From Clostridium_AD sp964467165 (GTDB lineage: Bacteria > Bacillota > Clostridia > Clostridiales > Clostridiaceae), in the NCBI GenBank assembly GCA_964467165.1, contig CAYXOL010000008.1, positions 1-64,000 on the forward strand: DNA of 64,000 nt, in the 5' to 3' direction. This document shows positions 1 through 8,709 of the stretch, piece after piece; position 1 is the stretch's first letter, and each line of letters starts with the position of its first letter. The translations under genes were made by a program, and so were the position numbers. The notes beneath the pieces are model-generated. The model saw only the letters and a list, made by a program, of their open reading frames with translations. It made no database searches and was not told the origin of the DNA.

Positions 1-30
1 AAGCAGGTTTTCACACCCGCTTTTTCTTCT
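1..30. terminator. Possible terminator hairpin at window edge
   Basis: A 6-bp stem (AGCAGG at 3-8 with CCCGCT at 17-22, one wobble on the minus-strand RNA) is followed on the plus strand by TTTTTCTTCT. It lies just beyond the deoD stop, so it could end deoD or a plus-strand gene outside the window. The stem is short and has an A-C mismatch in the plus orientation. Confidence 0.3.
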
Positions 31-79
31 ATACACCCAAAGTTCAGAAAGAACCATTGCTACCCCTAAACTCTTCTTA

Positions 80-793
80 TTATTCAGCCATCTCTAAAGC
101 TATTTTCATCATATTTGTAAATGCTTCTTGTCTTTCTTCAGAAGTAGTTAACTTATGAGTTACTAAATTATCTGAAACTGTTAATAAACAAGCTGCCTTT
201 TTACCCAATACATTTGCGTTGTGGAAAAGTGCGAAAGATTCCATTTCTACTGAGGTACAACCATGGGTTTCATAAATATCTTTATAATCATCAAAATTTT
301 CACGATAAAACACATCAGAGGAGTGAACTCTATGTTTATGAACTTTTATTCCTAAGTCTTCTGCGATTTTCTCTAACTTATTATTTAACACAGGTGATGC
401 AGCAATTATATCATCTTCACATCCACTTTGAACTTTTGCATAAGATGATTCACTCCAAGCGTCAGTAGTAAGGATTACATCGTACAAATTTAAATCAGCA
501 GTGTATGCACCACATGAACCAATACGAATAATATTTTCTACCCCATAAAAATTAAATAGTTCGTAGGAGTAAATACCAATGCTTGGCATTCCCATTCCAC
601 TAGCCATTACAGAAATTTTACGTCCTTTATATGTACCTGTGTATCCAAATATATTCCGTACGTTATTAAATTTTTCCACATTTTCTAAAAATGTTTCTGC
701 AATGAATTTTGCGCGTAATGGATCCCCTGGCATTAATACTGTTTTTGCAATGATTCCTTCTTCTTTTACTTCAATATGTGCTGTTGGTATCAT
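80..793 (-). CDS. deoD: Purine nucleoside phosphorylase, DeoD type
   Basis: A 237-residue cytoplasmic enzyme that splits purine (deoxy)nucleosides with phosphate to give free base and (deoxy)ribose-1-phosphate, for purine salvage. The length matches the hexameric DeoD class. Visible family motifs are the N-terminal MPGDPLRAKFIAE phosphate-binding region, SGMGMPS, and the C-terminal TVSDNL segment carrying the catalytic Asp; MESFAL near 180 is the base/ribose-contacting block. The ATG is supported by a GGAGG site 7 bases upstream. It is followed in the genome order by prs, another nucleotide-salvage gene, but a hairpin separates them, so co-transcription is uncertain. Confidence 0.95.
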   Translation of the reverse strand: MIPTAHIEVKEEGIIAKTVLMPGDPLRAKFIAETFLENVEKFNNVRNIFGYTGTYKGRKISVMASGMGMPSIGIYSYELFNFYGVENIIRIGSCGAYTADLNLYDVILTTDAWSESSYAKVQSGCEDDIIAASPVLNNKLEKIAEDLGIKVHKHRVHSSDVFYRENFDDYKDIYETHGCTSVEMESFALFHNANVLGKKAACLLTVSDNLVTHKLTTSEERQEAFTNMMKIALEMAE

Positions 794-894
794 ATTGAAA
801 CCTCCTTACAATTATAATAGTTTGAAAATATAGTGCATTTAGTAATTCTTTAATTTATTTAATCATACATTAGCAGTATACCAAATTCAACAAT

Positions 895-921
895 AAAAAA
901 CATGACATATGTCACTTTTTT
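895..921. terminator. Weak bidirectional terminator between prs and deoD
   Basis: The palindrome TGACATATGTCA (903-914) is flanked by six A on the left and seven T on the right, so a short hairpin followed by U-runs can form on either strand. On the minus strand it lies just after the prs stop. The stem is only 4-5 bp, so it may be leaky. Confidence 0.4.
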
Positions 922-952
922 CATTTAATTTTAATACATAAGAGCATATTCA

Positions 953-2107
953 CTAACCTCTTGTTTTGTTTAATAAGTCTTTTATACCTTTGGTAGCATC
1001 AAGTAATGGTGCAATAGATTTATCATAATTCAAGTTGTTTATTATGCTGGCAATAAATCCTGACATATCAACTTCACGGAACCATTTAGCCTCTTTAACC
1101 TCTTTAGGAATATAAGTTAAATTTGTTGAGTATATTCTCTCAATTAGACCATCTTCATAAAATTTATTGAATTTTTCGATACCTTCGGTAAATAATGCAA
1201 AAGTTGCAGTAACAAATATTCTTTTTGCCTTACGTTTTTTAAGTTCCAATACTATATCGAATATTGATTCACCTGAAGCTATCATGTCGTCAACTATTAA
1301 TACGTCCTGTCCTGCAACTTCTCTGCCCATATATTCATGTTGCACAATTGGATTTTTTCCATTCACTACCTTCGAATGATCTCTTCTTTTGTAGAAAAGT
1401 CCTATGTCAAGACCAATTACACTAGAATAATAAACAGCTCTATCCATTGCACCTGTATCTGGACTTATAACGAGTACCTTTGCCTTATCCACTAATAGCT
1501 CAGGTTCCTCTTCTAAAATCGTTTTCACTATTTCATAAGTAGGATATAAATTATCAAAGGATATAAGTGGTATTGCATTTTGAACGTTGGGATCATGAAC
1601 ATCAAAGGTTATAATATCATTAACACCTAATCTTTCTAATTCTTGGAGTGCAATTGCACAATCAAGAGATTCTCTACGCTTTCGTCTATGCTGTCTACTT
1701 GCATAGAGCAATGGCATAATTACGGTTATTCTCCTTGCCTTTCCACCTAAAGCTGACAAAACCCTTTTTATATCTTGAAAATGGTCATCGGGACTTTTGT
1801 GGTTTTCAAAGCCATACATCGTATAGGTACAACTATAATTTCCTACATCGCATAATATGAATATGTCCTTACCTCTAACAGAATCTTCTATAATAATCTT
1901 TCCTTCACCATTTGAAAAACGAATATCAGTCATATTTATAAGAAAAGATTTTTCATCATCCAAGTTTTGATTTATAAATTCATTATTGTATTTATTACGT
2001 TTTTCAATTAAAAGCTCATTAATTCTATTTCCTAGTTCTGAACTACTTTCTAATGCCATAATACCTAGGCTACAGTAAGGAATACCAGACAATTTTTTTA
2101 TATCCAT
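953..2107 (-). CDS. prs: Ribose-phosphate pyrophosphokinase (long form)
   Basis: Makes PRPP from ribose-5-phosphate and ATP, feeding purine, pyrimidine, His and NAD synthesis. The PRPP-binding loop DVLIVDDMIASGES sits in the C-terminal phosphoribosyltransferase-type domain, and FDVHDPN and the basic RQHRRKRR loop are the ATP/Mg region. At 384 residues it is longer than the common 310-320-residue Prs; this long clostridial form has an extended N-terminus and C-terminal tail. An upstream in-frame extension of 16 residues exists, but the AAGGAGGT site places the start at ATG 2107. It is a single gene with a possible promoter around 2285-2313. Confidence 0.9.
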   Translation of the reverse strand: MDIKKLSGIPYCSLGIMALESSSELGNRINELLIEKRNKYNNEFINQNLDDEKSFLINMTDIRFSNGEGKIIIEDSVRGKDIFILCDVGNYSCTYTMYGFENHKSPDDHFQDIKRVLSALGGKARRITVIMPLLYASRQHRRKRRESLDCAIALQELERLGVNDIITFDVHDPNVQNAIPLISFDNLYPTYEIVKTILEEEPELLVDKAKVLVISPDTGAMDRAVYYSSVIGLDIGLFYKRRDHSKVVNGKNPIVQHEYMGREVAGQDVLIVDDMIASGESIFDIVLELKKRKAKRIFVTATFALFTEGIEKFNKFYEDGLIERIYSTNLTYIPKEVKEAKWFREVDMSGFIASIINNLNYDKSIAPLLDATKGIKDLLNKTRG

Positions 2108-2549
2108 AATAATACCTCCTTGATATCCACAAAAGTGGCTGAAAAAACTACACATACTCTATAATTTTTTTACTTATCTAAAAGTTTAAATACATATAGT
2201 ATTTTATTATACTAATTATTTAAACACATGAATGCATTAAATTTTAAATGAAAAACAGTTTTATTAATTACAAATTTAAAGTATATATAATTTTACCATA
2301 TATATACTTGCAATAGAACCCCGGAATGTAAAATTCGACTTTTTTTCACAAGATTTTATTGTAAATTTCTCTAATCTACGTTATTTTTGTAGAAAGTAAC
2401 CTATAATGAAATTAATGTCATGTATAAATTCTAACTTAGAATTTATAATATTAAAGAATTAAAGGATATGATATACTATTGATAAATAATTAAATAATAC
2501 TAATTACCAATAATTAGACGTTTAAAATATATAAATGTAGATTGGAGAT
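2108..2549. other. Divergent intergenic region between prs and nudC
   Basis: An AT-rich 440-base gap with no convincing ORF. It holds a candidate prs promoter on the minus strand (TTGCAA at 2308-2313, 17-base spacer, TTATAT at 2285-2290). It also holds a perfect inverted repeat with 10-base arms (2423-2432 and 2438-2447) about 100 bases before nudC, which could be an operator or hairpin. No riboswitch is recognisable. Confidence 0.4.
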
Positions 2550-3386
2550 ATGATACTAATGTGTAACAATGACAACACCAAAAACTTTATTTCATCAGTA
2601 GATGTAATTTTGCCCTTAACAAATAAGGATATTTATTTTTTATTTTTTAATGATGAGTTATTAGTTAAATCTGAAGATAATAAAGCAGTAATACCAACTA
2701 CTCAAGATCTAGACAATTTGTTATTAACTAATACGGAGTGCCTTGGATCCATAAATGGACAAAATTGCTTTTATGGAGAACTAAGTAATAATCTGGCTAT
2801 ACCCACCAATATGTATTTTAGTAAACTTAAAGCACTAACTCACCAGCTAACCGAAGACATGTTTTGGTTAGGAGGAAGAGCTAACCAATTAGTTAACTTT
2901 AATAATGATCACAAATTTTGTGGAAGATGTGGTACAATAGCTCAAAGCCTAGAGGGTGAAAGGGCTAAAAAATGTCCAAAATGTGGCCTGGTAAATTACC
3001 CAAGAATCTCTCCCGCCATAATTGTGGCTGTTGTTCGTGATGGTAAATTACTTCTTGCACATAATAATCAATCCCCTAAAGATTTATACAGTGTAGTTGC
3101 TGGCTTTGTAGAAGTTGGTGAGACTTTTGAGGAATGTGTTGTAAGGGAGGTTTTCGAGGAAACTGGAATTACGGTAAAGAATATAAAATATTTCGGAAAT
3201 CAACCTTGGCCATTTCCTAATTCTCTTATGATAGGATTTATAGCAGAATATGCAAGCGGAGAAATACAAGTAGATGGAAAAGAAATTGGTAAGGCTAACT
3301 GGTATCGTTCTAATGAAATGCCTTTAACTCCTGACAGTATAAGCATAGCTAAAAAATTAATCTGTTGGTTTACTGAAAATTATTAA
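2550..3386 (+). CDS. nudC: NAD+ diphosphatase / RNA decapping Nudix hydrolase NudC
   Basis: Hydrolyses NADH/NAD+ to NMN(H) and AMP and, in the characterised family, removes NAD caps from RNA 5' ends. The order is typical: an N-terminal domain, a four-cysteine zinc ribbon (CGRCG ... CPKCG, near 124-146), then a Nudix fold with a complete box beginning GFVEVGE and containing REVFEETGI (about 190-212), and the NudC-type QPWPFPNS motif (SQPWPFPxS family signature). The ATG at 2550 is only 2 bases after GGAG; ATG 2559 has 11-base spacing and is an alternative. Stand-alone plus-strand gene with its own strong terminator. Confidence 0.9.
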   Translation: MILMCNNDNTKNFISSVDVILPLTNKDIYFLFFNDELLVKSEDNKAVIPTTQDLDNLLLTNTECLGSINGQNCFYGELSNNLAIPTNMYFSKLKALTHQLTEDMFWLGGRANQLVNFNNDHKFCGRCGTIAQSLEGERAKKCPKCGLVNYPRISPAIIVAVVRDGKLLLAHNNQSPKDLYSVVAGFVEVGETFEECVVREVFEETGITVKNIKYFGNQPWPFPNSLMIGFIAEYASGEIQVDGKEIGKANWYRSNEMPLTPDSISIAKKLICWFTENY

Positions 3387-3423
3387 ATCATCATATGCTA
3401 TGCTACAATATTAACAAAACAAA

Positions 3424-3477
3424 TAGAAGTTAGAATACTTAATTCTTAGCGAATTAGATTCTAACTTCTATTTTTTT
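3424..3477 (+). terminator. Intrinsic terminator of nudC
   Basis: Perfect 13-bp stem (3424-3436 with 3458-3470) followed by seven T. On the minus strand the stem is followed by a looser T-rich run, so it might also end the candidate RNA transcribed toward it. Confidence 0.85.
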
Positions 3478-3559
3478 CTAATATATTTAACAATATTTTT
3501 TCTCCTTAAACTATATTTCCGTTTTTTATATTAATCATTAAATTAGCATTTTATTACAA

Positions 3560-3777
3560 ACTTAAATTATTACGGTAAGCTATGTTCTGTATTACTAAGT
3601 AATTATCTTAATGGCTTCTTAGCCGATTGCAATGGCAATCATCATTGAATTCTTAGTTTACTTATAGTTTTTATACGTTCTTATGACCTCACCCCACTCT
3701 CTTATTTTTCATTTTGTTGGGGGTATCAAGTTTTGTTTAAAGATTTTACTAAATATAAGATAAGTTGCGCTTCTTAT
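3560..3777 (-). ncRNA. Candidate structured non-coding RNA (6S-like rod possible)
   Basis: No ORF covers this stretch, which is less AT-rich than its flanks. On the minus strand it begins just after a near-consensus promoter. The RNA can form a long bulged rod: an outer helix TTATCTTA with TAAGATAA, a second helix TTTAGT with ACTAAG, and an apical ACCCC/GGGGT helix. Two perfect small hairpins (GATTGC-CATT-GCAATC and GGCT-AAGA-AGCC) lie side by side in the 3' half. A rod with a side bulge carrying a hairpin is reminiscent of 6S RNA, but I recognise no conserved 6S sequence block. The 3' end is uncertain and could reach the nudC hairpin near 3424. Confidence 0.4.
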
Positions 3778-3783
3778 GTTTAT

Positions 3784-3812
3784 AATATAACATGCTAATG
3801 ATACTTTGTCAA
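3784..3812 (-). promoter_or_regulatory. SigA-type promoter of the candidate ncRNA
   Basis: A perfect -35 TTGACA (3807-3812), a 17-base spacer and -10 TATATT (3784-3789) face away from the DUF4317 gene into a region with no ORF. Transcription would start near 3777. Confidence 0.6.
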
Positions 3813-3914
3813 TAGTTATTATTAATCAATACAGGAAATTTTATAATATCATTCCATAATTTTGTGATATAATTTTAGTATGTAAAAGAAAAAACATTGA
3901 AAAGAGGTTTTATG

Positions 3915-5090
3915 ATGAATAAAAAAGAGTTAGCAGACATAAGAAAAGAATTTAAATTAGACAGTGGAATGATGAAAATCCAGGAGATTTATAGTGTCTA
4001 TCTAAAAAAAGACAATGTTCAAATTGATTTCGAACCAGTTATTCATTCAGAATTCGACTTTTTTGATAGAATGGATATGGATAAAAAGGAATTGTTTTTA
4101 GGCAATTTTAAGAAAGTACTTACAGGTGCCCTAGATACTAAAATTTTCGAGTTGGATTTTCAGAATACAGAGGAAGAAAATAACACTCAATTTTTTTTAA
4201 ATAGTGCCTTAAAAACAAGTGTAAAAAGCGAAATTCAAAGTTCCCTTAATGAGCTTATAAAAAAAATAACTTCTAATTATAAATATGAAACTGATGTGGT
4301 AGTTACTTTTATAAAAGCTGAATATTGGATAGGTTCTAGCCATAGAAATATGGATGTTGAAGAAAGCATTGATGATGCCATGCAAGGGTTTAATTTCATT
4401 CTTTCGACTGTAAATAAAATAGATACACCAAAACGCACTCTTAAATACGATTATGCTGACAAGGAATTCAAAGCAAACTCTGCCTTAGATTCAGTGATCA
4501 ATCTTAATGCTCCCTTGGAGGGCTTCATGTTCCCTAGTCTTAGCAATGGTTATTCAGATATTAACAAAATTTTATATTATGCTTCAAAACCTAAGGAACT
4601 AAATGTTGCTTTCATTGATAATGTCCTTAATTGTGATTTTAAATTTACGGCTGAAGATGAGAAAAATTGTTTTTCTGATATACTAAAATCTATAATTGGC
4701 GATAAAATAAAACCTGAACTTATGCAGGATATTTATGTGAATATACATGAATTGGCTGAGCAAGCTTACGATGGTGAAATCCCTACTCTTGGAATAGCAG
4801 ACATTAAAAATATCCTTAACAATTGTGGCGCTCAGATTATTTCTGATATCGACACTGCCTTCATTGAAACTTGCGGTATAAAATATGATTTTAAAATAAA
4901 CAATATTGTACCTGAATTCAATTCAAAATCTATTAAGATTACTAGCGAAATTGCCAATATTACTTTAACCCCCAAGGATCTAAATTCTGTGAAACAAGTA
5001 AAAAATAAAGATGGCAGAAGATGTCTGCTTATTGAAATTGATGAGGATGTTTTAATAGAAGGGTTTGTTTTAGAAACTGAGGAGTTTTAG
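3915..5090 (+). CDS. DUF4317 family protein of unknown function
   Basis: A 391-residue acidic, soluble protein with no signal peptide or membrane segment. I recognise it as the DUF4317 family found across clostridia, where no function is established. The N-terminus MNKKELADIRKEFK is characteristic. An upstream TTG and an ATG at 3912 are in frame, but AGAGG at 3903-3907 gives the best spacing (7) to ATG 3915. A TATAAT-like -10 lies near 3869. It is monocistronic and ends at a large palindromic terminator shared with the convergent response-regulator gene. Nothing in the sequence shows an enzymatic motif. Confidence 0.75.
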   Translation: MNKKELADIRKEFKLDSGMMKIQEIYSVYLKKDNVQIDFEPVIHSEFDFFDRMDMDKKELFLGNFKKVLTGALDTKIFELDFQNTEEENNTQFFLNSALKTSVKSEIQSSLNELIKKITSNYKYETDVVVTFIKAEYWIGSSHRNMDVEESIDDAMQGFNFILSTVNKIDTPKRTLKYDYADKEFKANSALDSVINLNAPLEGFMFPSLSNGYSDINKILYYASKPKELNVAFIDNVLNCDFKFTAEDEKNCFSDILKSIIGDKIKPELMQDIYVNIHELAEQAYDGEIPTLGIADIKNILNNCGAQIISDIDTAFIETCGIKYDFKINNIVPEFNSKSIKITSEIANITLTPKDLNSVKQVKNKDGRRCLLIEIDEDVLIEGFVLETEEF

Positions 5091-5156
5091 TAATTCACGC
5101 TACACCTTATGTCATCTATTTTAATTATCATAACCATATTTTACCCACCAACCAAT

Positions 5157-5204
5157 AAAAGGAGAATATTAGTGCATTTTAAAATGCACTAATATTCTCC
5201 TTTT
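5157..5204. terminator. 48-base perfect palindrome, bidirectional terminator
   Basis: Arms 5157-5180 and 5181-5204 are exact reverse complements with A-runs and T-runs at the ends, so it can terminate the plus-strand DUF4317 gene and the convergent minus-strand response regulator. The right arm overlaps the last five codons and stop of the regulator gene. Confidence 0.8.
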
Positions 5205-5884
5205 ATTCTATACATGTTTTTAGGTCTACCTACTTTACCGTATTCCATTTCAACTACAAGTTTTTCCTCTTTTTCTAAATAGTCTAAATATCTTCTAGCA
5301 GTTATTCTAGAAACTCCAATATTTTTTGCAATCTGCTCTGATGTAAATGGATTATCCTTCATGTGGGATATACCTTCTATAATTTTTTCATAAGTGTACT
5401 GATTAAATCCCTTTATGTCTCCAATATTTTCATAATATTCTACGACATGTTTATTTTCTTTAATAGTATATTTATCGATACTTTCTTGTTCCATACTCTC
5501 AATATTTTTGAAACTATTCTTTCTACTTTTAAATTGAAGCAATGCCTCCTTCAACCTATTGAACATAAAAGGTTTTACTAAATAATCTACAGCGCCATAT
5601 CGAAATGCTTCCTCTATCGTTTCTGTATTCCTATCTGCAGTAATTAATATAGCATCACATTTTATATTTTTCAGTCGTATCCACTTTAATAAGTCTATAC
5701 CTTTACCCTGTGGAAAAAAACAATCTAATAATATTAGGTCGATTTTTTCATTTAATATAACTTCTTTTGCCTTTTCAATTGAGTTAACGCTATTATATAG
5801 TATAAACCCCTCTATCTTCTTTAGAAATTTTTCATTAATTTCCCTCACCATAGGGTCATCTTCAACAATAAGAACCTTAATCAT
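5189..5884 (-). CDS. Response regulator, CitB/DcuR family
   Basis: A 231-residue DNA-binding response regulator. The receiver domain (1-120) has the acidic pair EDD at 8-10, the phospho-acceptor Asp in LILLDCFFPQG (about 54) and the conserved Lys in LVKPF (about 104). The C-terminal part (170-228) is the CitB/DcuR/MalR-type helix-turn-helix (SEQIAKNIGVSRITARRYLDYL). Its 8-base overlap with the preceding kinase gene and the shared promoter before the FMN-binding lipoprotein define one operon. Relatives control dicarboxylate or citrate metabolism and fumarate respiration, so control of the adjacent redox genes is a reasonable inference. Confidence 0.9.
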   Translation of the reverse strand: MIKVLIVEDDPMVREINEKFLKKIEGFILYNSVNSIEKAKEVILNEKIDLILLDCFFPQGKGIDLLKWIRLKNIKCDAILITADRNTETIEEAFRYGAVDYLVKPFMFNRLKEALLQFKSRKNSFKNIESMEQESIDKYTIKENKHVVEYYENIGDIKGFNQYTYEKIIEGISHMKDNPFTSEQIAKNIGVSRITARRYLDYLEKEEKLVVEMEYGKVGRPKNMYRIKGEY

Positions 5885-7460
5885 AATTTCTACCCCTTTT
5901 CATTGGTATAAATATATCCCATATAGTCCCATTATCTTGTGAAATTTTTATATCTCCGCCAGCATAATCTATTATTTGTTTTACAATGCTAAGACCAAAG
6001 CCTCTGTTCCCAGCTTTAGTTGTAAATCCTCGAACAAAAATTTTATTCATTACATCTTCACTAATTCCTGGACCATTATCTTGAATTCTTATCATAAGTG
6101 CTTCATTATTAGAATTCATCCTTATAAATATTTTACCATTTTCAAATTTTACTAATTCCTCTATAGAATTCTCTATTAAGTTACCAATAACAGAGCAAAT
6201 TTCGTCTTCGGATATGCTTTCTGGAATTTTATCTAGGTAAGAACTTGCATCAATTTCAACAGAAATTTTAGCTTCTGTTGCTTTATTGTATTTGGCAAGT
6301 AAGAGCCCCGCAATGTGTACATTTTTAATTCTTTTGCTGAGAATATCAGAAACTTCCTGTCTCATTTTCGATATATGAGAAATATATTCAAGTACCTCAT
6401 CATATTCTTCTAATTGTATAAGCCCTGATATAGTATGAAGCTTATTCATAAACTCATGATTTTGTGCTCTTAAGGCACAGGTCATTTTTTTAATTCCAGT
6501 TAATTCTTCAGCCATATTCTTAACCTCTGTTAAGTCCTGAAAACTTGATACAACACCTATAACTTCTTCTTTATGATTTCTTAATAGACTATGGCTGCAC
6601 ATAAGGGTTTTATCCCGGCACATTTTAACTTCTTGATTATATACCGCTTTCTGGGTCAGCAACACCTCAATCATTCCATCTGTATAATTGAAATTCAAAT
6701 CTGTTGCATTTTTGCCTATATCCTCATCTTCTAGTTTTAAAATTTCTTTAGCTATCTTATTAAAAAGTATTACTTTCCCCTCCTTATCAATAGCTAAAAT
6801 TCCATTCGTTAGATTTTGCAAAATCAAATCTCTCTGCCCCAATAGTAGTGCAATTTCCTTAGGTTCTAATCCAAATATGCTTTTTTTTATTTTTTTTGCT
6901 AAAAGAAATGCCGCTATTATTCCCATTAAAAGCCCACCTATTAAAGCTATTTTCAAATTGAATAAATAAACACTTAGTTCAGCATATACCGTAGCTGTTA
7001 AAAGCCCTACTAAAACTGCTCCAACTTGTTCCCCCTTATAATATATGGGTACGAAGGCTCTTATTGCAGTAATTAAAACATTCCTGTCTTTAGCTACATA
7101 AGCTTTACCATTTTTAAGAACTCCTTCTTCTCCACCGTCCGCATACTTTTTACCAAGTGAATGTCCATAGGGATATGAATATTTTGTTCCTTTCATATCC
7201 ATAACTATAATATATTTAAATCTAGTTTTTTCTCTGAAGCTTTCTATAGTATCTTGAACAGTTCCATAATCTTTTGAAGTTGCTAAAGTTTCTTCAATTA
7301 TATTAATAGACGCAATAGTTACAGCCAAATCCATAGCATTATTTCCCATTTGAGTTTCTACAGAACTTTGAACTTGATAGTAAGTGACGATCCCTATGCC
7401 ACCGATTACCATAAATATTATGATACTTATAAATATTGTTAATCTATATTGTAATTTCAA
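5877..7460 (-). CDS. Sensor histidine kinase, CitA/DcuS family
   Basis: A 527-residue membrane kinase that should phosphorylate the overlapping response regulator. The layout is TM1 (about 8-28), an extracytoplasmic PAS-like sensor domain (29-165, with the R-A-F-V-P-I-Y block followed by GAVLVG as in CitA/DcuS), TM2 (168-190), a cytoplasmic PAS domain (210-310), an H-box NHEFMNKLHTISGL (about 335) and a HATPase with NLIENSIEE and DNGPGI. The phosphorylated His lies in NHEF, typical of this family. A GTG at 7466 sits inside the GGTGGAG ribosome site; TTG 7460 has proper spacing. The ligand is probably a small carboxylate, by family only. Confidence 0.88.
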   Translation of the reverse strand: MKLQYRLTIFISIIIFMVIGGIGIVTYYQVQSSVETQMGNNAMDLAVTIASINIIEETLATSKDYGTVQDTIESFREKTRFKYIIVMDMKGTKYSYPYGHSLGKKYADGGEEGVLKNGKAYVAKDRNVLITAIRAFVPIYYKGEQVGAVLVGLLTATVYAELSVYLFNLKIALIGGLLMGIIAAFLLAKKIKKSIFGLEPKEIALLLGQRDLILQNLTNGILAIDKEGKVILFNKIAKEILKLEDEDIGKNATDLNFNYTDGMIEVLLTQKAVYNQEVKMCRDKTLMCSHSLLRNHKEEVIGVVSSFQDLTEVKNMAEELTGIKKMTCALRAQNHEFMNKLHTISGLIQLEEYDEVLEYISHISKMRQEVSDILSKRIKNVHIAGLLLAKYNKATEAKISVEIDASSYLDKIPESISEDEICSVIGNLIENSIEELVKFENGKIFIRMNSNNEALMIRIQDNGPGISEDVMNKIFVRGFTTKAGNRGFGLSIVKQIIDYAGGDIKISQDNGTIWDIFIPMKRGRNYD

Positions 7461-7477
7461 TAACACTCCACCTCATA

Positions 7478-7834
7478 TTATGGTTCTTTTATTTTAGCTT
7501 TATCTAATCCATCCTTAATAGCCTTTAAAAGTCCATTACTTGTATATGTAGCACCTGCCACAACCTCAACATCCGGGCTATTGGCTTTTATAACTTTGGC
7601 AGGTATTTTTTCATAAACTATTTCAGCTATAACAGGAGTTTCTTGTTGCGAAAGTATCACAATTTCTTTTATCTCATATTGATCTGTTACTATTTTAACT
7701 TTTATAGGTCCTATATGCCCTTCTGCATTCCCCTCATAGACTCCTTTTTTGTAAATAATGTTTTTTGCGCTACCGCAAGCTACTAATTCAAATGCTAAAA
7801 CTATAGATAATATTAGTCCTACTAATCTTTTCAA
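7478..7834 (-). CDS. FMN-binding domain lipoprotein
   Basis: A 118-residue exported lipoprotein with a type II signal peptide ending in the lipobox LVAC (Cys 20) followed by one FMN_bind domain. The C-terminal motif VEVVAGATYTSNG matches the site where ApbE attaches FMN through a phosphoester to Thr, though the usual Asp at the first position is Glu. This makes it a likely membrane-anchored flavin electron carrier, like PplA or the NqrC/RnfG-type domains. The start is TTG with GGGAGG 8 bases upstream. It has its own promoter and is followed after 11-17 bases by the kinase and regulator genes. An ApbE enzyme is encoded at 22721-23767. Confidence 0.85.
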   Translation of the reverse strand: MKRLVGLILSIVLAFELVACGSAKNIIYKKGVYEGNAEGHIGPIKVKIVTDQYEIKEIVILSQQETPVIAEIVYEKIPAKVIKANSPDVEVVAGATYTSNGLLKAIKDGLDKAKIKEP

Positions 7835-7891
7835 GTAAGTTTCCTCCCTTGCTATTCTCTTTGACTTTTGGAGTAAATTGCTATTATTATA

Positions 7892-7920
7892 ATTATATCA
7901 TTTTTCTACTTTTGTGTCAT
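7892..7920 (-). promoter_or_regulatory. Promoter of the FMN lipoprotein / two-component operon
   Basis: -35 ATGACA (7915-7920), a 17-base spacer and a consensus -10 TATAAT (7892-7897) lie about 55 bases upstream of the lipoprotein TTG start. This implies the three genes 7834-5189 form a unit separable from the ABC genes upstream. Confidence 0.6.
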
Positions 7921-7963
7921 TTTAAGTATATAATTTAACAATGTAAAACCAGTTGTAATTACC

Positions 7964-8707
7964 TTATCTCCAGGGACAAAATATCCCCTCTAAAATATCA
8001 ATTATAATAAAGAAAAATAAACCAATTATACTTAAAACCAATATACCTGAATACATTTGAATATAGTTAATCCTCATCCAAGCATCCATAATAAAATACC
8101 CCATACCATAGTCTGTTCCAAAGTTTTCAGTAAAGAATAAAACAGATATTGCAGTACCTATACCTATTCTAAGAGACGTTAGTACGGCTTTAATGATTCC
8201 TGGAAAAATAATCTCCCTTATTATTTGAAAATTAGTTGCTCCCAAAGAATACATAGGGTAAAAAACTTCTTCCGGAATATTTTTCACTTCATCTCTTATA
8301 TTAACTACTACTGGAAAAAAGGTAATTAAAAAAATCATAACTATTTTTGTTGAATCACCTAAACCAAAAATAAGCATTACAATGGGAAGTAATGCAATCT
8401 TAGGTATTGGATAATTAAAATATATAATTGGCGAGAATATTAAATCGATTTTTTTAAAATATCCCATTAAAATACCCATGGGAACACCTATTGCCAAAGT
8501 GAATATAAGTCCTACTATAATTCTATTAAAACTGTAAACAACATGGATTGCTATGTCCCTCTGAAAAGTTGTAAATATATTTATTATTATTGCATAAGGT
8601 GGTGGGAATAGTGGTTTATTTATAATCATTGCTACTATTTGCCACAAACCAAAAATAATAAAAAAAGCAATTGTAAAATTTACTAATTTATTTTTTTCAA
8701 GTCTCAT
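7964..8707 (-). CDS. ABC transporter permease, SsuC/ThiX/TauC-like
   Basis: A 247-residue inner-membrane permease with about six hydrophobic segments and the cytoplasmic EAA loop (SLGATNFQIIREIIFPG, about 155-171) that docks on the ATPase. The binding-protein-dependent family (nitrate/sulfonate/thiamine-precursor type) is clear; the substrate is not. The start ATG is 2 bases past the ATPase stop codon, so translation is coupled. The matching ATPase is immediately upstream and the only fitting binding protein in the window is the NMT1-like lipoprotein at 17274-18224. Confidence 0.85.
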   Translation of the reverse strand: MRLEKNKLVNFTIAFFIIFGLWQIVAMIINKPLFPPPYAIIINIFTTFQRDIAIHVVYSFNRIIVGLIFTLAIGVPMGILMGYFKKIDLIFSPIIYFNYPIPKIALLPIVMLIFGLGDSTKIVMIFLITFFPVVVNIRDEVKNIPEEVFYPMYSLGATNFQIIREIIFPGIIKAVLTSLRIGIGTAISVLFFTENFGTDYGMGYFIMDAWMRINYIQMYSGILVLSIIGLFFFIIIDILEGIFCPWR

Positions 8708-8709
8708 TC

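Noticed and set aside
214..468. Many 60-100-codon open frames on the strand opposite long genes
   Set aside because: They lie entirely inside conserved genes on the other strand, have no ribosome sites and low-complexity translations; treated as shadows.
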